Positions 27,421 to 36,649 of a stretch of DNA of 64,000 bases are shown here, piece after piece. The position numbers were made by a program, and so were the translations under genes. Every line of letters starts with the position of its first letter. Position 1 is the stretch's first letter. This DNA is from Cohnella nanjingensis (GTDB lineage Bacteria; Bacillota; Bacilli; Paenibacillales; Paenibacillaceae). The notes below the pieces were generated by a model that had not been told where the DNA came from, did not search any database, and was given only the letters and a program-made list of their open reading frames with translations. The stretch lies in the NCBI RefSeq assembly GCF_014212125.1, contig NZ_JACJVP010000006.1, positions 124,001 through 188,000 of the forward strand, in the 5' to 3' direction.

Positions 27421-27511
27421 GAGCAGGAGGTCTTGCGGGCAAGACGGTTCGGAGGAACGATCGAGCAGGATCTGACCTGTCGGTTGGGAACAAAGGCCGC
27501 CCTGCCTACTA

Positions 27512-30082
27512 TTATTGTTGATCTTGCGCTTCCAACACTCTAAGCAGCATGACGACCGCTTCTGCCCTCGTCGCCGGACCGTTCGGGACGAACTTGCTGC
27601 CGCCGCGACCGCTAACAATGTCTTGCTTGCGGATCGCTTCTACCGCGCCCCTCGCCCATTTCGGGATGTCTTCGTTATCGGCAAAACTGGTTGTTGCATT
27701 CGCATCAAGAGTCACTCTCAGCGCTCTGGCAATCATCGAAGCCATCTCCGCGCGAGTGATTTGCGTACTTGGTCGGAAGCTGTCGTCCTCATACCCGCTG
27801 ACGATTCCCGCTTGCACAGCGAGCGCAACCGCTCGTTTCGCCCAAGCACCGATCTTATCCCGATCTGTGAAGTTAAGCGCCGCGCCTGTTCCGTCCAGTT
27901 TCAGCGCTCCTGCCAGCATAACCGTAAATTCGGCGCGAGTAACCGGATGGTTTGGCTTGAACATTCCATCTGGATAACCTGTAACGATTCCATCGTACAC
28001 GGCTTGCTTGATGCTGTTTTCCGCCCAATGTCCGGCAATATCACGGAAGGAAATCTCAGGCTTCGCTGGGTCTTGGGCAGGTTCTGTTACTTCCTTATCC
28101 TCCGCGAAAACTGCAAATTTCGTAAAGTGATTAACCTCTACGGAGATGCGATTGCCTTCAATTTTGCCCCCGGAGATTTTCGCCCATTCCTTCTTCGCTT
28201 CGTCATAGTAGAATACGACGGGAACTTGAGTATCCTTCAACCTAGACGGATCAAATGCGAAGATCAGCGTGACCGGTTTCTTGAAGTTCTCCGGGAAGTT
28301 TTTTAGAATCTCGTAAATGGGGCTCGCAAGTTTATCCCTTTCCGTCGGAAGCTCCTGCGTGTCCAATACTTTCTCTATGGTCAGTGTCAGTTCTCTGTCG
28401 GAAGCGCCTGTCGGAATGATGACGGTAACGTCTTTCCCCAAACTGACCTCACCCCCTCCACATGTGGGAAGGGTTAACTTACCATCCGTGGAGATGACTT
28501 TGGCATCACATGATGGTGAAGAAACTCCTCCATTGCTGCTGCCTCCGCTGTTCGCCGTCCACTGCGCATAAACGGTTATATCTGCGGTGACTGCTGTTGT
28601 GGCATTGAACGGATCGCCTTGTCCGGTTGTTTTCGGGTTCCATCCTGCAAACGTATAACCGGTTCGAATCGGCGGCGTCGGCAGCGTTCCAACGTTCCCT
28701 CCGTATACGGCTGTAATAACCGCCGGATTGGCGTCCGCATCTCCGCCGTTCTTATCGAAGGTCACGGTGACAGGGTCTGCCGTCCATTGCGCATAAACGG
28801 TTATATCTGCGGTGACTGCTGTTGTGGCATTGAACGGATCGCCTTGTCCATTTGCTTTCGTGTTCCATCCTGCAAACGAATAACCGGTTCGAGTCGGCGG
28901 CGTCGGCAGCGTTCCAACGTTCCCTCCGTATACGGCTGTTATAACCGCCGGATTGGCGTCCGCATCTCCGCCGTTCTTATCGAAGGTCACGGCGTAATTC
29001 ATGGCATCCCACTTGGCATACAACATCATAGTCCCTGTTACCGTATCGGTCGCAAAGTCCCATTGATTGTTTAGCGTTTCCTCTTTGTACCAGCCGACGA
29101 ATGCATAGCCTTCCTTCTTTGGATCAGATGGTTTCATCACCTTTCTGCCGTAATTGACGGTTTGCGCATTGATCTCATCGTCCCCGCCTCCGCCAATATC
29201 AAACGCCACTTCGTATGTAACATTATCCCATTTGCCATAAATCGTCATCGGCTCTGGAGCAGTGCCATCCCATTGCCCGATGTAGTCTTCATCCTTATAC
29301 CACCCGTTAAAAGAAACATTATTTATGGCTTGGTTGGAAAATGAAGATGAGGTTAATGCCGGTTTTCCTTCAAATATAACCTGATATAGCTGATTATAAG
29401 CAAATGCATAACTCCCAATGCTTGTAATGCTAGCTGGAATCGCTACACTGGTTAGTTGATTATAAGCAAATACAGCATTCCCAATACTCGTGACGCTAGC
29501 CAGAATCGCTATACTGGTTAGCTTATTATAAACAAATACATTATTCCCGATACTCGTAACGCTAGCTGGAATCTCCACACTGGTTAGCTGATTGTTCTGA
29601 AATGCAGAATTCCCGATACTCGTAACGCTAGCTGGAATCGCTATATTGGTTAGCAGATTATAAGCAAATGCAAAACTCCCAATACTCGTAACGCCAGCTG
29701 AAATCGTTACACTGGTTAGCTGATTGCTAAGGAATGCACGCGTCCCGATACTCGTAACGCTAGCTGGAATCGCTACACTGGTTAGCTGATTATAAGCAAA
29801 TGCAGAATCCCCAATACTCGTGACGCTATCGGGAATCTTCACACTGGTTAGATTTTTTCTCTGAAATGCCGAACTTTCTACTGCTGTAACGGGTTTGTTA
29901 TCAATCTCTGGCGGGATCTCTACAGCCTTCACTGAGTCATTGTGATAGCCAGTGATCGTGATATTCGTGCCATCATCTTGCCATTCAAAATCCGATACCG
30001 CATTTTCCGCATGGACCGTTAGATTTCCCCATGGCAAACCAAGTAGGAATAGAATAACCAGTATACTGCTGATTTTCTTCAC
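27512..30082 (-). CDS. S-layer-anchored surface protein: BspA-type LRRs, InlB B-repeats, three SLH domains
   Basis: 856 aa. Signal peptide ending VHA. Residues about 55-245 hold eight 23-residue BspA/LRR_5 repeats (TSIGSFAFAYNLLT type). Residues about 250-500 hold three or four InlB B-repeat (Listeria_B) units ending YAKWD/YAQWT. A ZU5-like region follows (about 520-650), then three SLH domains (DIAGHWAENSIKQAV; DRDKIGAWAKRAV; NEDIPKWARGAVEAI) that bind wall polysaccharide. GTG start with AAAGGAGG upstream. Probably a cell-surface adhesin or matrix protein. The neighbouring MalT-like regulator ends about 250 nt upstream of it on the same strand. Confidence 0.92.
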   Translation of the reverse strand: MKKISSILVILFLLGLPWGNLTVHAENAVSDFEWQDDGTNITITGYHNDSVKAVEIPPEIDNKPVTAVESSAFQRKNLTSVKIPDSVTSIGDSAFAYNQLTSVAIPASVTSIGTRAFLSNQLTSVTISAGVTSIGSFAFAYNLLTNIAIPASVTSIGNSAFQNNQLTSVEIPASVTSIGNNVFVYNKLTSIAILASVTSIGNAVFAYNQLTSVAIPASITSIGSYAFAYNQLYQVIFEGKPALTSSSFSNQAINNVSFNGWYKDEDYIGQWDGTAPEPMTIYGKWDNVTYEVAFDIGGGGDDEINAQTVNYGRKVMKPSDPKKEGYAFVGWYKEETLNNQWDFATDTVTGTMMLYAKWDAMNYAVTFDKNGGDADANPAVITAVYGGNVGTLPTPPTRTGYSFAGWNTKANGQGDPFNATTAVTADITVYAQWTADPVTVTFDKNGGDADANPAVITAVYGGNVGTLPTPPIRTGYTFAGWNPKTTGQGDPFNATTAVTADITVYAQWTANSGGSSNGGVSSPSCDAKVISTDGKLTLPTCGGGEVSLGKDVTVIIPTGASDRELTLTIEKVLDTQELPTERDKLASPIYEILKNFPENFKKPVTLIFAFDPSRLKDTQVPVVFYYDEAKKEWAKISGGKIEGNRISVEVNHFTKFAVFAEDKEVTEPAQDPAKPEISFRDIAGHWAENSIKQAVYDGIVTGYPDGMFKPNHPVTRAEFTVMLAGALKLDGTGAALNFTDRDKIGAWAKRAVALAVQAGIVSGYEDDSFRPSTQITRAEMASMIARALRVTLDANATTSFADNEDIPKWARGAVEAIRKQDIVSGRGGSKFVPNGPATRAEAVVMLLRVLEAQDQQ
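28554..28992 (-). repeat. Near-identical 225-bp tandem duplication (InlB B-repeats)
   Basis: Units begin at 28554 and 28779 and differ at only a few bases, so they are recent duplicates within the surface-protein gene. Confidence 0.8.
29383..29880 (-). repeat. 69-bp tandem repeats (LRR units)
   Basis: About seven copies of a 69-bp unit encode the 23-residue BspA-type leucine-rich repeats; copies share long identical words such as GTAACGCTAGCTGGAATC. Confidence 0.85.
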
Positions 30083-30270
30083 ATTGAAACGCCTCCTTTT
30101 TCTCCGTTGTTCTTCATCTGTCGATTAGTCGGTACTGTTCCCCATTCCCAACTCGGAGTCCTAAAACAGCGTCTCCGTCAAATCTTCAGGCCGCTATTCC
30201 CCTGTCGCAATCAGTTGAAGTTGTCATTAAGCTGCAAGCCTCCTCCCCTACTCTATTCCAATTTACGGCG

Positions 30271-30294
30271 AAAAAAAATCTCCCGATAGGGAGA
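30271..30294 (-). terminator. Intrinsic terminator of the second MalT-like gene
   Basis: On the minus strand TCTCCC-TATC-GGGAGA is followed by eight Ts, about 40 nt after the stop. The rest of 30083-30332 shows no gene and must include the S-layer gene's promoter. Confidence 0.85.
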
Positions 30295-30332
30295 GATAAG
30301 GGGGGTAGACATAGAGGAAATAAAATCCAAAT

Positions 30333-32861
30333 TTATAACAAATTCAACATTTTCCCTCGCTGAATCGCCTGCAATCGGTTATTCACCTCTAGCTTGCGAT
30401 AGAGGTTCTTGATATGCGTCTTGACGGTTCCGACCGATACGCTCGTTCGGGCGGCGATTTCTTTGTTCGACAAGCCTTGTTCGATCAGACGCAAAATTTT
30501 CGTTTCCTGCTCCGTTAGCGGGAAGATCGCAGCCGGTTCTTCCGTTCCCGCTTGCATCAGTTGCAGCAGCTTCTTGACGTAAGGCAAGGAAATCGGGGCA
30601 GAGTTGCGAATGAAACTGCGCTGTCTCAAACCCAAATATAGAGAAAGCAGCTTGGCGAGGCCCGCCCCCTCGTCGGCAAAGCTGCGCGCATAGCCGTGCG
30701 GTTCCCCCAATTGAAGAGCCGTCTCCAGCTTGATGATCGCGGCCGGCGTGTCTCCCTGATCTTGCAGCAATATGCTTTGCAGGATCAACGCCTTGATTTG
30801 GAAATAAAGCCGGTCTTCCTGGACTGCGAGACGGTAGATCCGCGTGAGCAGCTGCGAAGCCTCGGGGGTGCGCCCGCATGCCGCAAGCGCTCTGGCCACA
30901 TCCAGATATTCCTCTGCACGCTGCGGCGGAATGCTGTCGGAAGGCTTCAAGCCGCACGATCGCAGCCAGGCGGAAGCTTCCGCAGCGGCGCCCTGAAGCA
31001 TGGACAAGCGTATTTTCTCCGCATCCAGCTTTCGGAGAAAGGAAAGCTTATCCGGACTGCCGAGCTGCCGCTTGGCCTGCTCCAAAAGCTCGAAAGCCCC
31101 CTCCAGATCGTCCCTGGCCCGACTGATCCGGGCAGCGCCGATCGAAGCGTCCGTCATCATCCGCTCATAAGCCGGCAGCGGCTTTTGCCGCAGCGCACGA
31201 TCGAAGCATCGCTGCGCTTCTTCCAGGCGATTCCATTCGTATAACAGCTTGCCGTATGCGACATAGAAATAACCGACGAACGGATAATTCGCATTGCGCT
31301 CCCACACCGCAATTAATTTCTGAATCACGCGTCCCGCCGCGCGCAAATCGTTGACGGACGCCAGCAGTCGATCGAACCCCCCGCCATTCGCGGCATTTCT
31401 CATCATCGTCTGCAACACGCTGCCCTCCGGCATATGCCGTTCGAAAAAATCCAAATACGCTTCCGCCTGGTTCAAGTCTTTCTGGTAAAAGGACAGCTCG
31501 GCCCGCATCAAATACAACGCGCTTAGCCACGGTTCCCAGCCTGGACCGGTCAGCACGGTTTCGATACTTTGCAGCTTTAATTCCGCCAACGCCCATTCTT
31601 CGGTTTCGATCAATGCTTTCACGTGCAAAAATTGCAGCATCGGCTTCTCTGACAGGCTGGCCTCGGGAAGTACGCTCAGCCAACGGAGGAGCGTCGCATA
31701 CGGCAGCCGGATATCGGAAATCCGCCTCTCGATGAAGGAAGCGGCAGCGGCGTGGAGATTCCCCGCCAGCAGTTGCTCCGCCGCTTCCATGAGCAAGCCG
31801 TGTTGCTCCAGCCAACGGGCCGCGTCGGCATGCGACTGCGTCCAACGTTCGGCATGCCGTTGCCGTAGCTGCCGACGCAAAAAATCCGCGAATAAATCGT
31901 GATAGCGATACCATTCCCGCTGCTCGTCCAACGGGACAATAAACAAATTCAATTGCTCCAGCAGTTCCAGCCGGGCTTGGCCATCCGTCAAGCCGGTCAC
32001 CGCGTCGCACAGAGACCCGTTCATCCGGTTTAAAATCGACGTTGCTAGCAGGAAGCCGCGCACTTCGTCGGACTGCTGCTGAAACACCTCTTCCAGCAAG
32101 TAATGGGAGATCTCGCGCTGCCGGCCGCTGAACTGGCGGATGAAGCCGGACCGGTCGCCGTTGTTTCTCAAGGACAATGCGGCCAAATGCATGCCGCCGA
32201 TCCAGCCCTCGGTCTGCCGAACGAGCAGGGCCGCGTCATGTTTCGGCAAAGACAACCTCATACAATCGCGAAAGTAGAGGATGCCTTCTTCCGGCTGAAA
32301 GCGAAGCTCCTGCGCTTGAATGGTATGAAGCTGCCCTTTCGCCCGAAGCCGCGCCAACGGCAGGGGCCTGGCGGTTCGACTTGTCAAATAAAGATGAATA
32401 TGAGGCGGTAAATGCTCCAGCATATCATTTATCATTGCAAGCAGCGAAGAAAGTTCAATCAGATGGAAATCGTCGAGCACAATAACCAGTTCGTCAGAAA
32501 ATCCAATCAGCTCATTGAGCAAAGCCGTAACCGCCGACTCCAAGGATGCAGCGGAATGGGAGGCGAATCGATCAGGCCATAAGCAAGTTCCGAAGCCGGG
32601 CTTCCATTTTTCGATGGCGGCGATTACATGGCTCCAGAACCGTATGACGTCATTATCCAGCTTGTCCAACGAAATCCAGGCGCAGGGCACCTCGTTTCGT
32701 CTCACCCATTCGCTTATGGCCGTCGTCTTGCCATATCCTGCCGGCGCGGAGACGACCGTAAGCTTGTACTTCAAACCCTCATCCAAATTCCGCATCAACG
32801 CAGGACGCCGGAGCAGTGCGGAATGGGTATGGGGAACATGCAACTTCGTACTTAGAATCAT
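30333..32861 (-). CDS. MalT-like LuxR-family transcriptional regulator
   Basis: 842 aa from ATG 32861 (MILSTKLHVP, the usual family start, with GAGGTG six bases upstream); an in-frame GTG at 32879 is less likely. Walker A SAPAGYGKTT and Walker B-like VIVLDDFHLIE mark the NTPase; a TPR-like helical array fills the middle; the C-terminal HTH is LTEQETKILRLIEQG...VSVGTVKTHIKNLYRKL. Same architecture as the regulator at 11.7-14.5 kb but clearly diverged. Placed just upstream of the S-layer protein gene, a possible target. Confidence 0.9.
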   Translation of the reverse strand: MILSTKLHVPHTHSALLRRPALMRNLDEGLKYKLTVVSAPAGYGKTTAISEWVRRNEVPCAWISLDKLDNDVIRFWSHVIAAIEKWKPGFGTCLWPDRFASHSAASLESAVTALLNELIGFSDELVIVLDDFHLIELSSLLAMINDMLEHLPPHIHLYLTSRTARPLPLARLRAKGQLHTIQAQELRFQPEEGILYFRDCMRLSLPKHDAALLVRQTEGWIGGMHLAALSLRNNGDRSGFIRQFSGRQREISHYLLEEVFQQQSDEVRGFLLATSILNRMNGSLCDAVTGLTDGQARLELLEQLNLFIVPLDEQREWYRYHDLFADFLRRQLRQRHAERWTQSHADAARWLEQHGLLMEAAEQLLAGNLHAAAASFIERRISDIRLPYATLLRWLSVLPEASLSEKPMLQFLHVKALIETEEWALAELKLQSIETVLTGPGWEPWLSALYLMRAELSFYQKDLNQAEAYLDFFERHMPEGSVLQTMMRNAANGGGFDRLLASVNDLRAAGRVIQKLIAVWERNANYPFVGYFYVAYGKLLYEWNRLEEAQRCFDRALRQKPLPAYERMMTDASIGAARISRARDDLEGAFELLEQAKRQLGSPDKLSFLRKLDAEKIRLSMLQGAAAEASAWLRSCGLKPSDSIPPQRAEEYLDVARALAACGRTPEASQLLTRIYRLAVQEDRLYFQIKALILQSILLQDQGDTPAAIIKLETALQLGEPHGYARSFADEGAGLAKLLSLYLGLRQRSFIRNSAPISLPYVKKLLQLMQAGTEEPAAIFPLTEQETKILRLIEQGLSNKEIAARTSVSVGTVKTHIKNLYRKLEVNNRLQAIQRGKMLNLL

Positions 32862-32992
32862 CCTCCGCACCTCGAACACCAGATTGAAATCGATACAATT
32901 GACTCATAAAATAAACTTTTTAACGCGTTATCGCTATTTTAACTTACATCGTCAGGCAATAGAGCAATAAAATACACGTCAGAACGCAAAAA

Positions 32993-33017
32993 GCCCAAGC
33001 ATGAATTACGCCTGAGC
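32993..33017 (-). terminator. Terminator-like hairpin
   Basis: On the minus strand GCTCAGGC pairs with GCTTGGGC (two wobbles) and is followed by TTTTT; it lies after the sugar-kinase remnant. Confidence 0.55.
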
Positions 33018-33104
33018 TTCAACAGATAGGTAAATGTGGCCTCATTACATGATTTCTTGATAAGCAACTATGTTTCGGGAATGCAGCAATATTTTGCGAA
33101 TCTG

Positions 33105-33359
33105 TTACATAAAACAAATTTGGACACCTGCTACAAATGAATCGCCTAATCCTATCGTATACTGGGGCTTATCGATATACTTGGTAGGAACGATTATTGT
33201 CTCTCCAGCATATATACTCTTATCTATTATTTCCTTATTAAACACTCCCTTTTCGCTCAGAGGAAGCTCTATCACTTTTGATATCTCTTCCTTAGAACCA
33301 TACCAACCAACTTGTGCCCGTCCCCGAGCGATCCCGGTAATAGCAGAATTTTCTGATTT
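33105..33359 (-). pseudogene. C-terminal remnant of an ADP-dependent-type sugar kinase
   Basis: 84 codons ending ATG-TAA at 33105. The tail reads IIVPTKYIDKPQYTIGLG followed by DSFVAGVQICF, the catalytic GxGD end of the ribokinase superfamily, closest in feel to the ADP-dependent glucokinase/phosphofructokinase branch. A stop lies just upstream (33360) and no start or N-terminal domain exists, so the gene is 5' truncated. Confidence 0.55.
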
Positions 33360-33379
33360 TTAGTGTTCTTCAACGGTAA

Positions 33380-34075
33380 TCACCTCTCTAACATAGAAAA
33401 CATATAAACGCCTGCCATGGAGAACAGTCCCCCGATGAGAACCATCAGCCATCTTCTCCTGTCCATCGCGTTCATCATCCTGGAGTCGCTGCGGTTTGCG
33501 AATTTGGAATACAAGAGACAGACTCCGATCAACCCGGCTACGTACAACATCGTTTCCTTGCCGTATTGGGACGTAAGGATATGAATTTGTTCCCATTTCG
33601 ATCCGAGGAGCCGCCCGCCCACGAGAAACGTCACGACCCAGAATAAAGCTCCTGAGTAAGTATAGATGGCGAACTTCCGGTAAGGAACGTTCAGCGCTCC
33701 CGCCAAGTAACCCGTAAAATGCCTAACGCCGGGAATGAAGAAGGAAAAGAATAACAACTTGCTGCCATATCGTTCGAAGGCATCCGTCGTTTTTGACAGC
33801 TTCTTGGCGTCAAGAAAAAACTTCGGGCCGAATTTGCTCAGGAAAGGGTAACCCAGTTTGCGGCCGATCCCGTATGTGACGGTCATGCCGATCGACGTGC
33901 CTCCCCAGCTTAAGAGAAGGGCGGGCAGCAAGTGAAGCTTTCCTTGGAAAACCAAGTATCCCGAGTACCCCATCACCAGCTCTCCGGGAAACGGCAATGC
34001 GATATACTCCAGCAGGAGACCGATAAACAGAGTCAGATACCCGTACTGTTCCAACCACCACTCAATAATGTGCAT
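33380..34075 (-). CDS. DedA/VTT-domain membrane protein
   Basis: 231 aa, five or six hydrophobic segments. DedA signatures are readable: a glutamate region near YIALPFPGELVMGYSGYL, G.GRKLGYPFLSKFG, and FIPGVRHFTGYLAGALNVPYRKF. DedA proteins are proposed flippases for lipid carriers (undecaprenyl phosphate, phosphatidylethanolamine) in the membrane. AGGAAAA lies before the ATG. Overlaps the preceding YkoP-like gene by 14 nt. Confidence 0.9.
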   Translation of the reverse strand: MHIIEWWLEQYGYLTLFIGLLLEYIALPFPGELVMGYSGYLVFQGKLHLLPALLLSWGGTSIGMTVTYGIGRKLGYPFLSKFGPKFFLDAKKLSKTTDAFERYGSKLLFFSFFIPGVRHFTGYLAGALNVPYRKFAIYTYSGALFWVVTFLVGGRLLGSKWEQIHILTSQYGKETMLYVAGLIGVCLLYSKFANRSDSRMMNAMDRRRWLMVLIGGLFSMAGVYMFSMLER

Positions 34076-34745
34076 GGACTTTTTCCTGTTCTAGGGGAAT
34101 CGCCTTAGCAACGGGAACGATCTCGAAGGAATCGGTCATCCCGCTAACAACGGAATCGTTTCTCTCATGCGACAGCAAGAAGCGTTTCCTTAACGAATCC
34201 CGGGTATGGACGAGCATGATCGGCACCAATTTCTCTTTGCGTCTGTCGATCCGTTTGGATCCTTCCGGATGCATGACGGACAACAGCAACCGGAGGTAGG
34301 ACGTCGACAAACGCTCGAAAACACCCGATTTCACCTTGTGTTGTTCAAAGCCGAGTCCGTGCGTGATCCCGCGGTGCAGCAGCGTAATGCCGACCAAAGC
34401 TTTGATCTGCGACATTTCCGGACATTCTTCCGTGGAGCGTGCGATTTGCTTCATCGAATCGGATGCCATGCGGGCTACCCGGAGAGCCGCGCGGTCTGAT
34501 CCCCGAGTCTGGAGTAAGTCCAGCACTTTCCCGTTGTCCAAGTGCAGCTCGCCGATCCAATCGCCGTCCTGAACGCGCGTGCCGTCCTGGCACAAGATGC
34601 TTTCTCCCCGATGTTTTCTTACCATGACCTTGCAAATTCCGAAATCCGATGTATATACGCTGCGTAGACGCGACAGCAGTCCAAAGCCCCTTTCCCACAT
34701 CATCCAGAGGGGCCGTATGATCGATTGGCGTATGAAATCATTCAA
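34062..34745 (-). CDS. YkoP-like domain protein
   Basis: 227 aa, soluble. Matches the YkoP-type module that in some firmicutes is fused behind a polysaccharide deacetylase (GICKVMVRKHRGESIL, GDWIGELHLDNGKVLDLL, ITLLHRGITHGLGFE). No deacetylase domain is present here. TTG start with AGGAG about 9 nt upstream. Overlap with the DedA gene suggests a shared job in envelope lipid or glycan metabolism. Confidence 0.7.
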   Translation of the reverse strand: MNDFIRQSIIRPLWMMWERGFGLLSRLRSVYTSDFGICKVMVRKHRGESILCQDGTRVQDGDWIGELHLDNGKVLDLLQTRGSDRAALRVARMASDSMKQIARSTEECPEMSQIKALVGITLLHRGITHGLGFEQHKVKSGVFERLSTSYLRLLLSVMHPEGSKRIDRRKEKLVPIMLVHTRDSLRKRFLLSHERNDSVVSGMTDSFEIVPVAKAIPLEQEKVHAHY

Positions 34746-34873
34746 TGTACGTCATCTCCTCGTCTACCCTATCCACTTCCTTCATTCTAACCGGTCGAAC
34801 CCTACGGACGCCCCAACCCGGGGATGAGGATGTTCGATGGCCTTAGGTCGAGGTTATCCGGCAAGCAAGTCTA

Positions 34874-35735
34874 TTAATAGAAGCTTCTTTTTCTCGTGAA
34901 CAACCAACCGCCCGCCAGAAAAGCGAGGCTTAAGACCAGTTCCAGCCCGAATCCCTTCCACAGCGAATCGTTGTGCCCGCTCCCCTCGATGAAATATACA
35001 AAAAATTTCTGCAAGGGTAGCCCGTCAACCGAAATGCCCATTCTGCCTGCCTGCAGCCGCTCGTCTTCTCCGATCCTGTCGTATACGGCCGCCAAGCTGC
35101 CTTTCCCGTAAGACTCCTTGTAGATCACGCATTTGCCTCTCGTGAATTGCTCGAGCGCTTCATTGCTGCCTGTCAGCATGAAAGACCGGGTCCGGATGTT
35201 GTCCACGTCATCGTGCAGGAGGATGTTGCCGGCTTCCAGAATATAGACGCGTTCGACCACTTTGGAGATCTCGTCGATCAGATGCGTGGACAGCAGGATC
35301 GTCCGCGGATTCAACGCGTAATCTTCCATCAGGACGCTATAGAACTTCTCCCGCATCAGCACGTCAAGCCCAAGTACCGGTTCATCATAGATCGTAAGCG
35401 GCGCTCGGCTCGCCAGTCCGACGATATTGCCGACGAGCGACTCATCCCCCTGGAGAGCTGCCGCATTTTTTTGTTCGGGTTCAGTTTGAACGTACGGACC
35501 AGTTCATTCGCGAAATCCCAATCCCAGTTCGGATGGAACGCGGAAGCGATCTGCAAGATCTCGATCACCTTGGCTCCGCCGAAATGAAAGTTCTTTTCCC
35601 GGATGTAACACGTGTCTTTCGGCGTTTCCCCCGGGCCCAGAGGCGCTCAACCGACTTTGATCGTCCCGGAGCCGGGGAAGATGCCTTTGTTTTCGTACTT
35701 CTAAAGTCGATTGCGCTGCCAAGCGCACCAAAAGC
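34874..35735 (-). pseudogene. Broken ABC transporter ATPase with a permease-like tail
   Basis: From 35735 down: IFPGSGTIKVG, a stop codon, then APLGPGETPKDTCYIREKNF, FKLNPNKKMRQLSRGM (signature-loop region), a frameshift near 35455, then REKFYSVLMEDYALNPRTIL and STHLIDEISK (H-loop). The Walker A end is missing. The last 30 residues (LELVLSLAFLAGGWLFTRKR) look like the final helix of a permease, so a deletion seems to have fused two adjacent genes. At least three disabling lesions. 34746-34873 and 35736-35890 hold no gene. Confidence 0.82.
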
Positions 35736-35890
35736 CCAAGCTATTTTTAGCTTGAGCCTCTTACCCGATTTTTGATCCGACTTTTTCTGTCACGACTTTA
35801 GTGAACACCAATCTCGTCCAATCCCAGGATTAACGGTTGTCAATTCACCAACATACGTCCAAACCGACTCAGAGAATTAACGAGGTAGAT

Positions 35891-35919
35891 TAGACAAGTT
35901 GAATTTCTACATCTATACT
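35891..35919 (+). promoter_or_regulatory. SigmaA-type promoter for the ferredoxin/GNAT operon
   Basis: TAGACA (35891-35896), 17-nt spacer, TATACT (35914-35919). Each box differs from consensus at one position. It leaves a leader of about 80 nt before the ATG at 36009. Confidence 0.65.
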
Positions 35920-36008
35920 TTACCCAGTAACGATCAATGAATTACATGAACCATTTCCTTTAACGAGTAGAAAGTTCCGTATTTTCATTATGGAAAGGTG
36001 TGTTCAAC

Positions 36009-36236
36009 ATGGATAAGAAAGTGTACAAAGGTGAAGAAATCGAAATCTATTTTGATTCGGAGAAATGCATTCATTCCGGCGTTTGTGTAAAAGGGATGCC
36101 CGAGGTATTTGATCTGAGCAAGCGGCCATGGGTTAATGCTACAGAATCACCTGCGGACAAGATCGCTGCCCATATCGACACTTGTCCAAGTGGAGCACTG
36201 ACCTATAAGCTGACAAACAAGACTGATAAGGAGTGA
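36009..36236 (+). CDS. Small 4Fe-4S mono-cluster protein (YjdI-like)
   Basis: 75 aa. Cysteines in EKCIHSGVCVKGMPEVF and DTCPSGAL fit the divergent single-cluster ferredoxin domain (Fer4_19). The ATG at 36009 is preferred to an in-frame GTG at 36000, which overlaps the likely GGTG ribosome site. Followed after 5 nt by a small acetyltransferase; the same pair occurs as yjdI-yjdJ in E. coli. Electron-transfer role assumed; partner unknown. Confidence 0.85.
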   Translation: MDKKVYKGEEIEIYFDSEKCIHSGVCVKGMPEVFDLSKRPWVNATESPADKIAAHIDTCPSGALTYKLTNKTDKE

Positions 36237-36241
36237 AATAT

Positions 36242-36520
36242 ATGAATAAGGTTCAACATCATGCGGATGGACATCAATTTTATATTCAAAAAGACGGAAA
36301 GCTGGTGGCCGAAATGACATATAGTGTTACCAGTGAAACTCTCTTTATTATCGACCACACCTATGTGGATGAGAATTATCGCGGACAAGGATTGGCTGAG
36401 GAGTTAATGTCTGAAGTCGTTGATTATGCGCGGCAGAATAAGGTCAGGCTACTCGGGCTTTGTCCTTTTGCTAAGAGACAATTGGAGACAAGACCGGAAT
36501 ACGCGGATGTGAAATATTAA
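36242..36520 (+). CDS. Small GNAT-type N-acetyltransferase (YjdJ-like)
   Basis: 92 aa. The short GCN5-like acyl-CoA fold: a beta start (FYIQKDGKLVAEMTY), then TYVDENYRGQGLAEELM with the pyrophosphate-binding RGQGLA loop. AAGGAG about 8 nt upstream of the ATG. Length and sequence match the YjdJ family. Substrate unknown; the link to the Fe-S protein is conserved but unexplained. Confidence 0.87.
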   Translation: MNKVQHHADGHQFYIQKDGKLVAEMTYSVTSETLFIIDHTYVDENYRGQGLAEELMSEVVDYARQNKVRLLGLCPFAKRQLETRPEYADVKY

Positions 36521-36540
36521 TCCATATAGGCAGAAGAAAG

Positions 36541-36573
36541 GGCGGGTTCAGTTGCTTTGGACTTGCCTTTTTT
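36541..36573 (+). terminator. Terminator of the ferredoxin/GNAT operon
   Basis: GGCGGGTTC pairs with GGACTTGCC (three wobbles) and is followed by seven Ts. Confidence 0.65.
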
Positions 36574-36649
36574 GATATGACAGATTGAAAAAAAGAGTCC
36601 CCTGTGACACATCCAACTCCCGATCCCTTGAAAAGACAAAAATACCCTC

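Noticed and set aside
27515..28306. Plus-strand open frame of 263 codons
   Set aside because: Shadow of the SLH region of the S-layer protein; low-complexity Arg/Ser-rich translation and no start signal.
29383..29880. Regular 69-bp repeats considered as a CRISPR-like array
   Set aside because: The repeats are contiguous, lie in frame in a coding region and encode leucine-rich repeats; there are no spacers.
31165..32010. Minus-strand open frame of 281 codons
   Set aside because: Second frame inside the MalT-like regulator in GC-rich DNA; composition is Arg/Gly/Ala-rich, with no family resemblance.
33070..33363. Plus-strand open frame of 97 codons
   Set aside because: It is antisense to the sugar-kinase remnant, which gives recognisable protein on the minus strand; no ribosome site.
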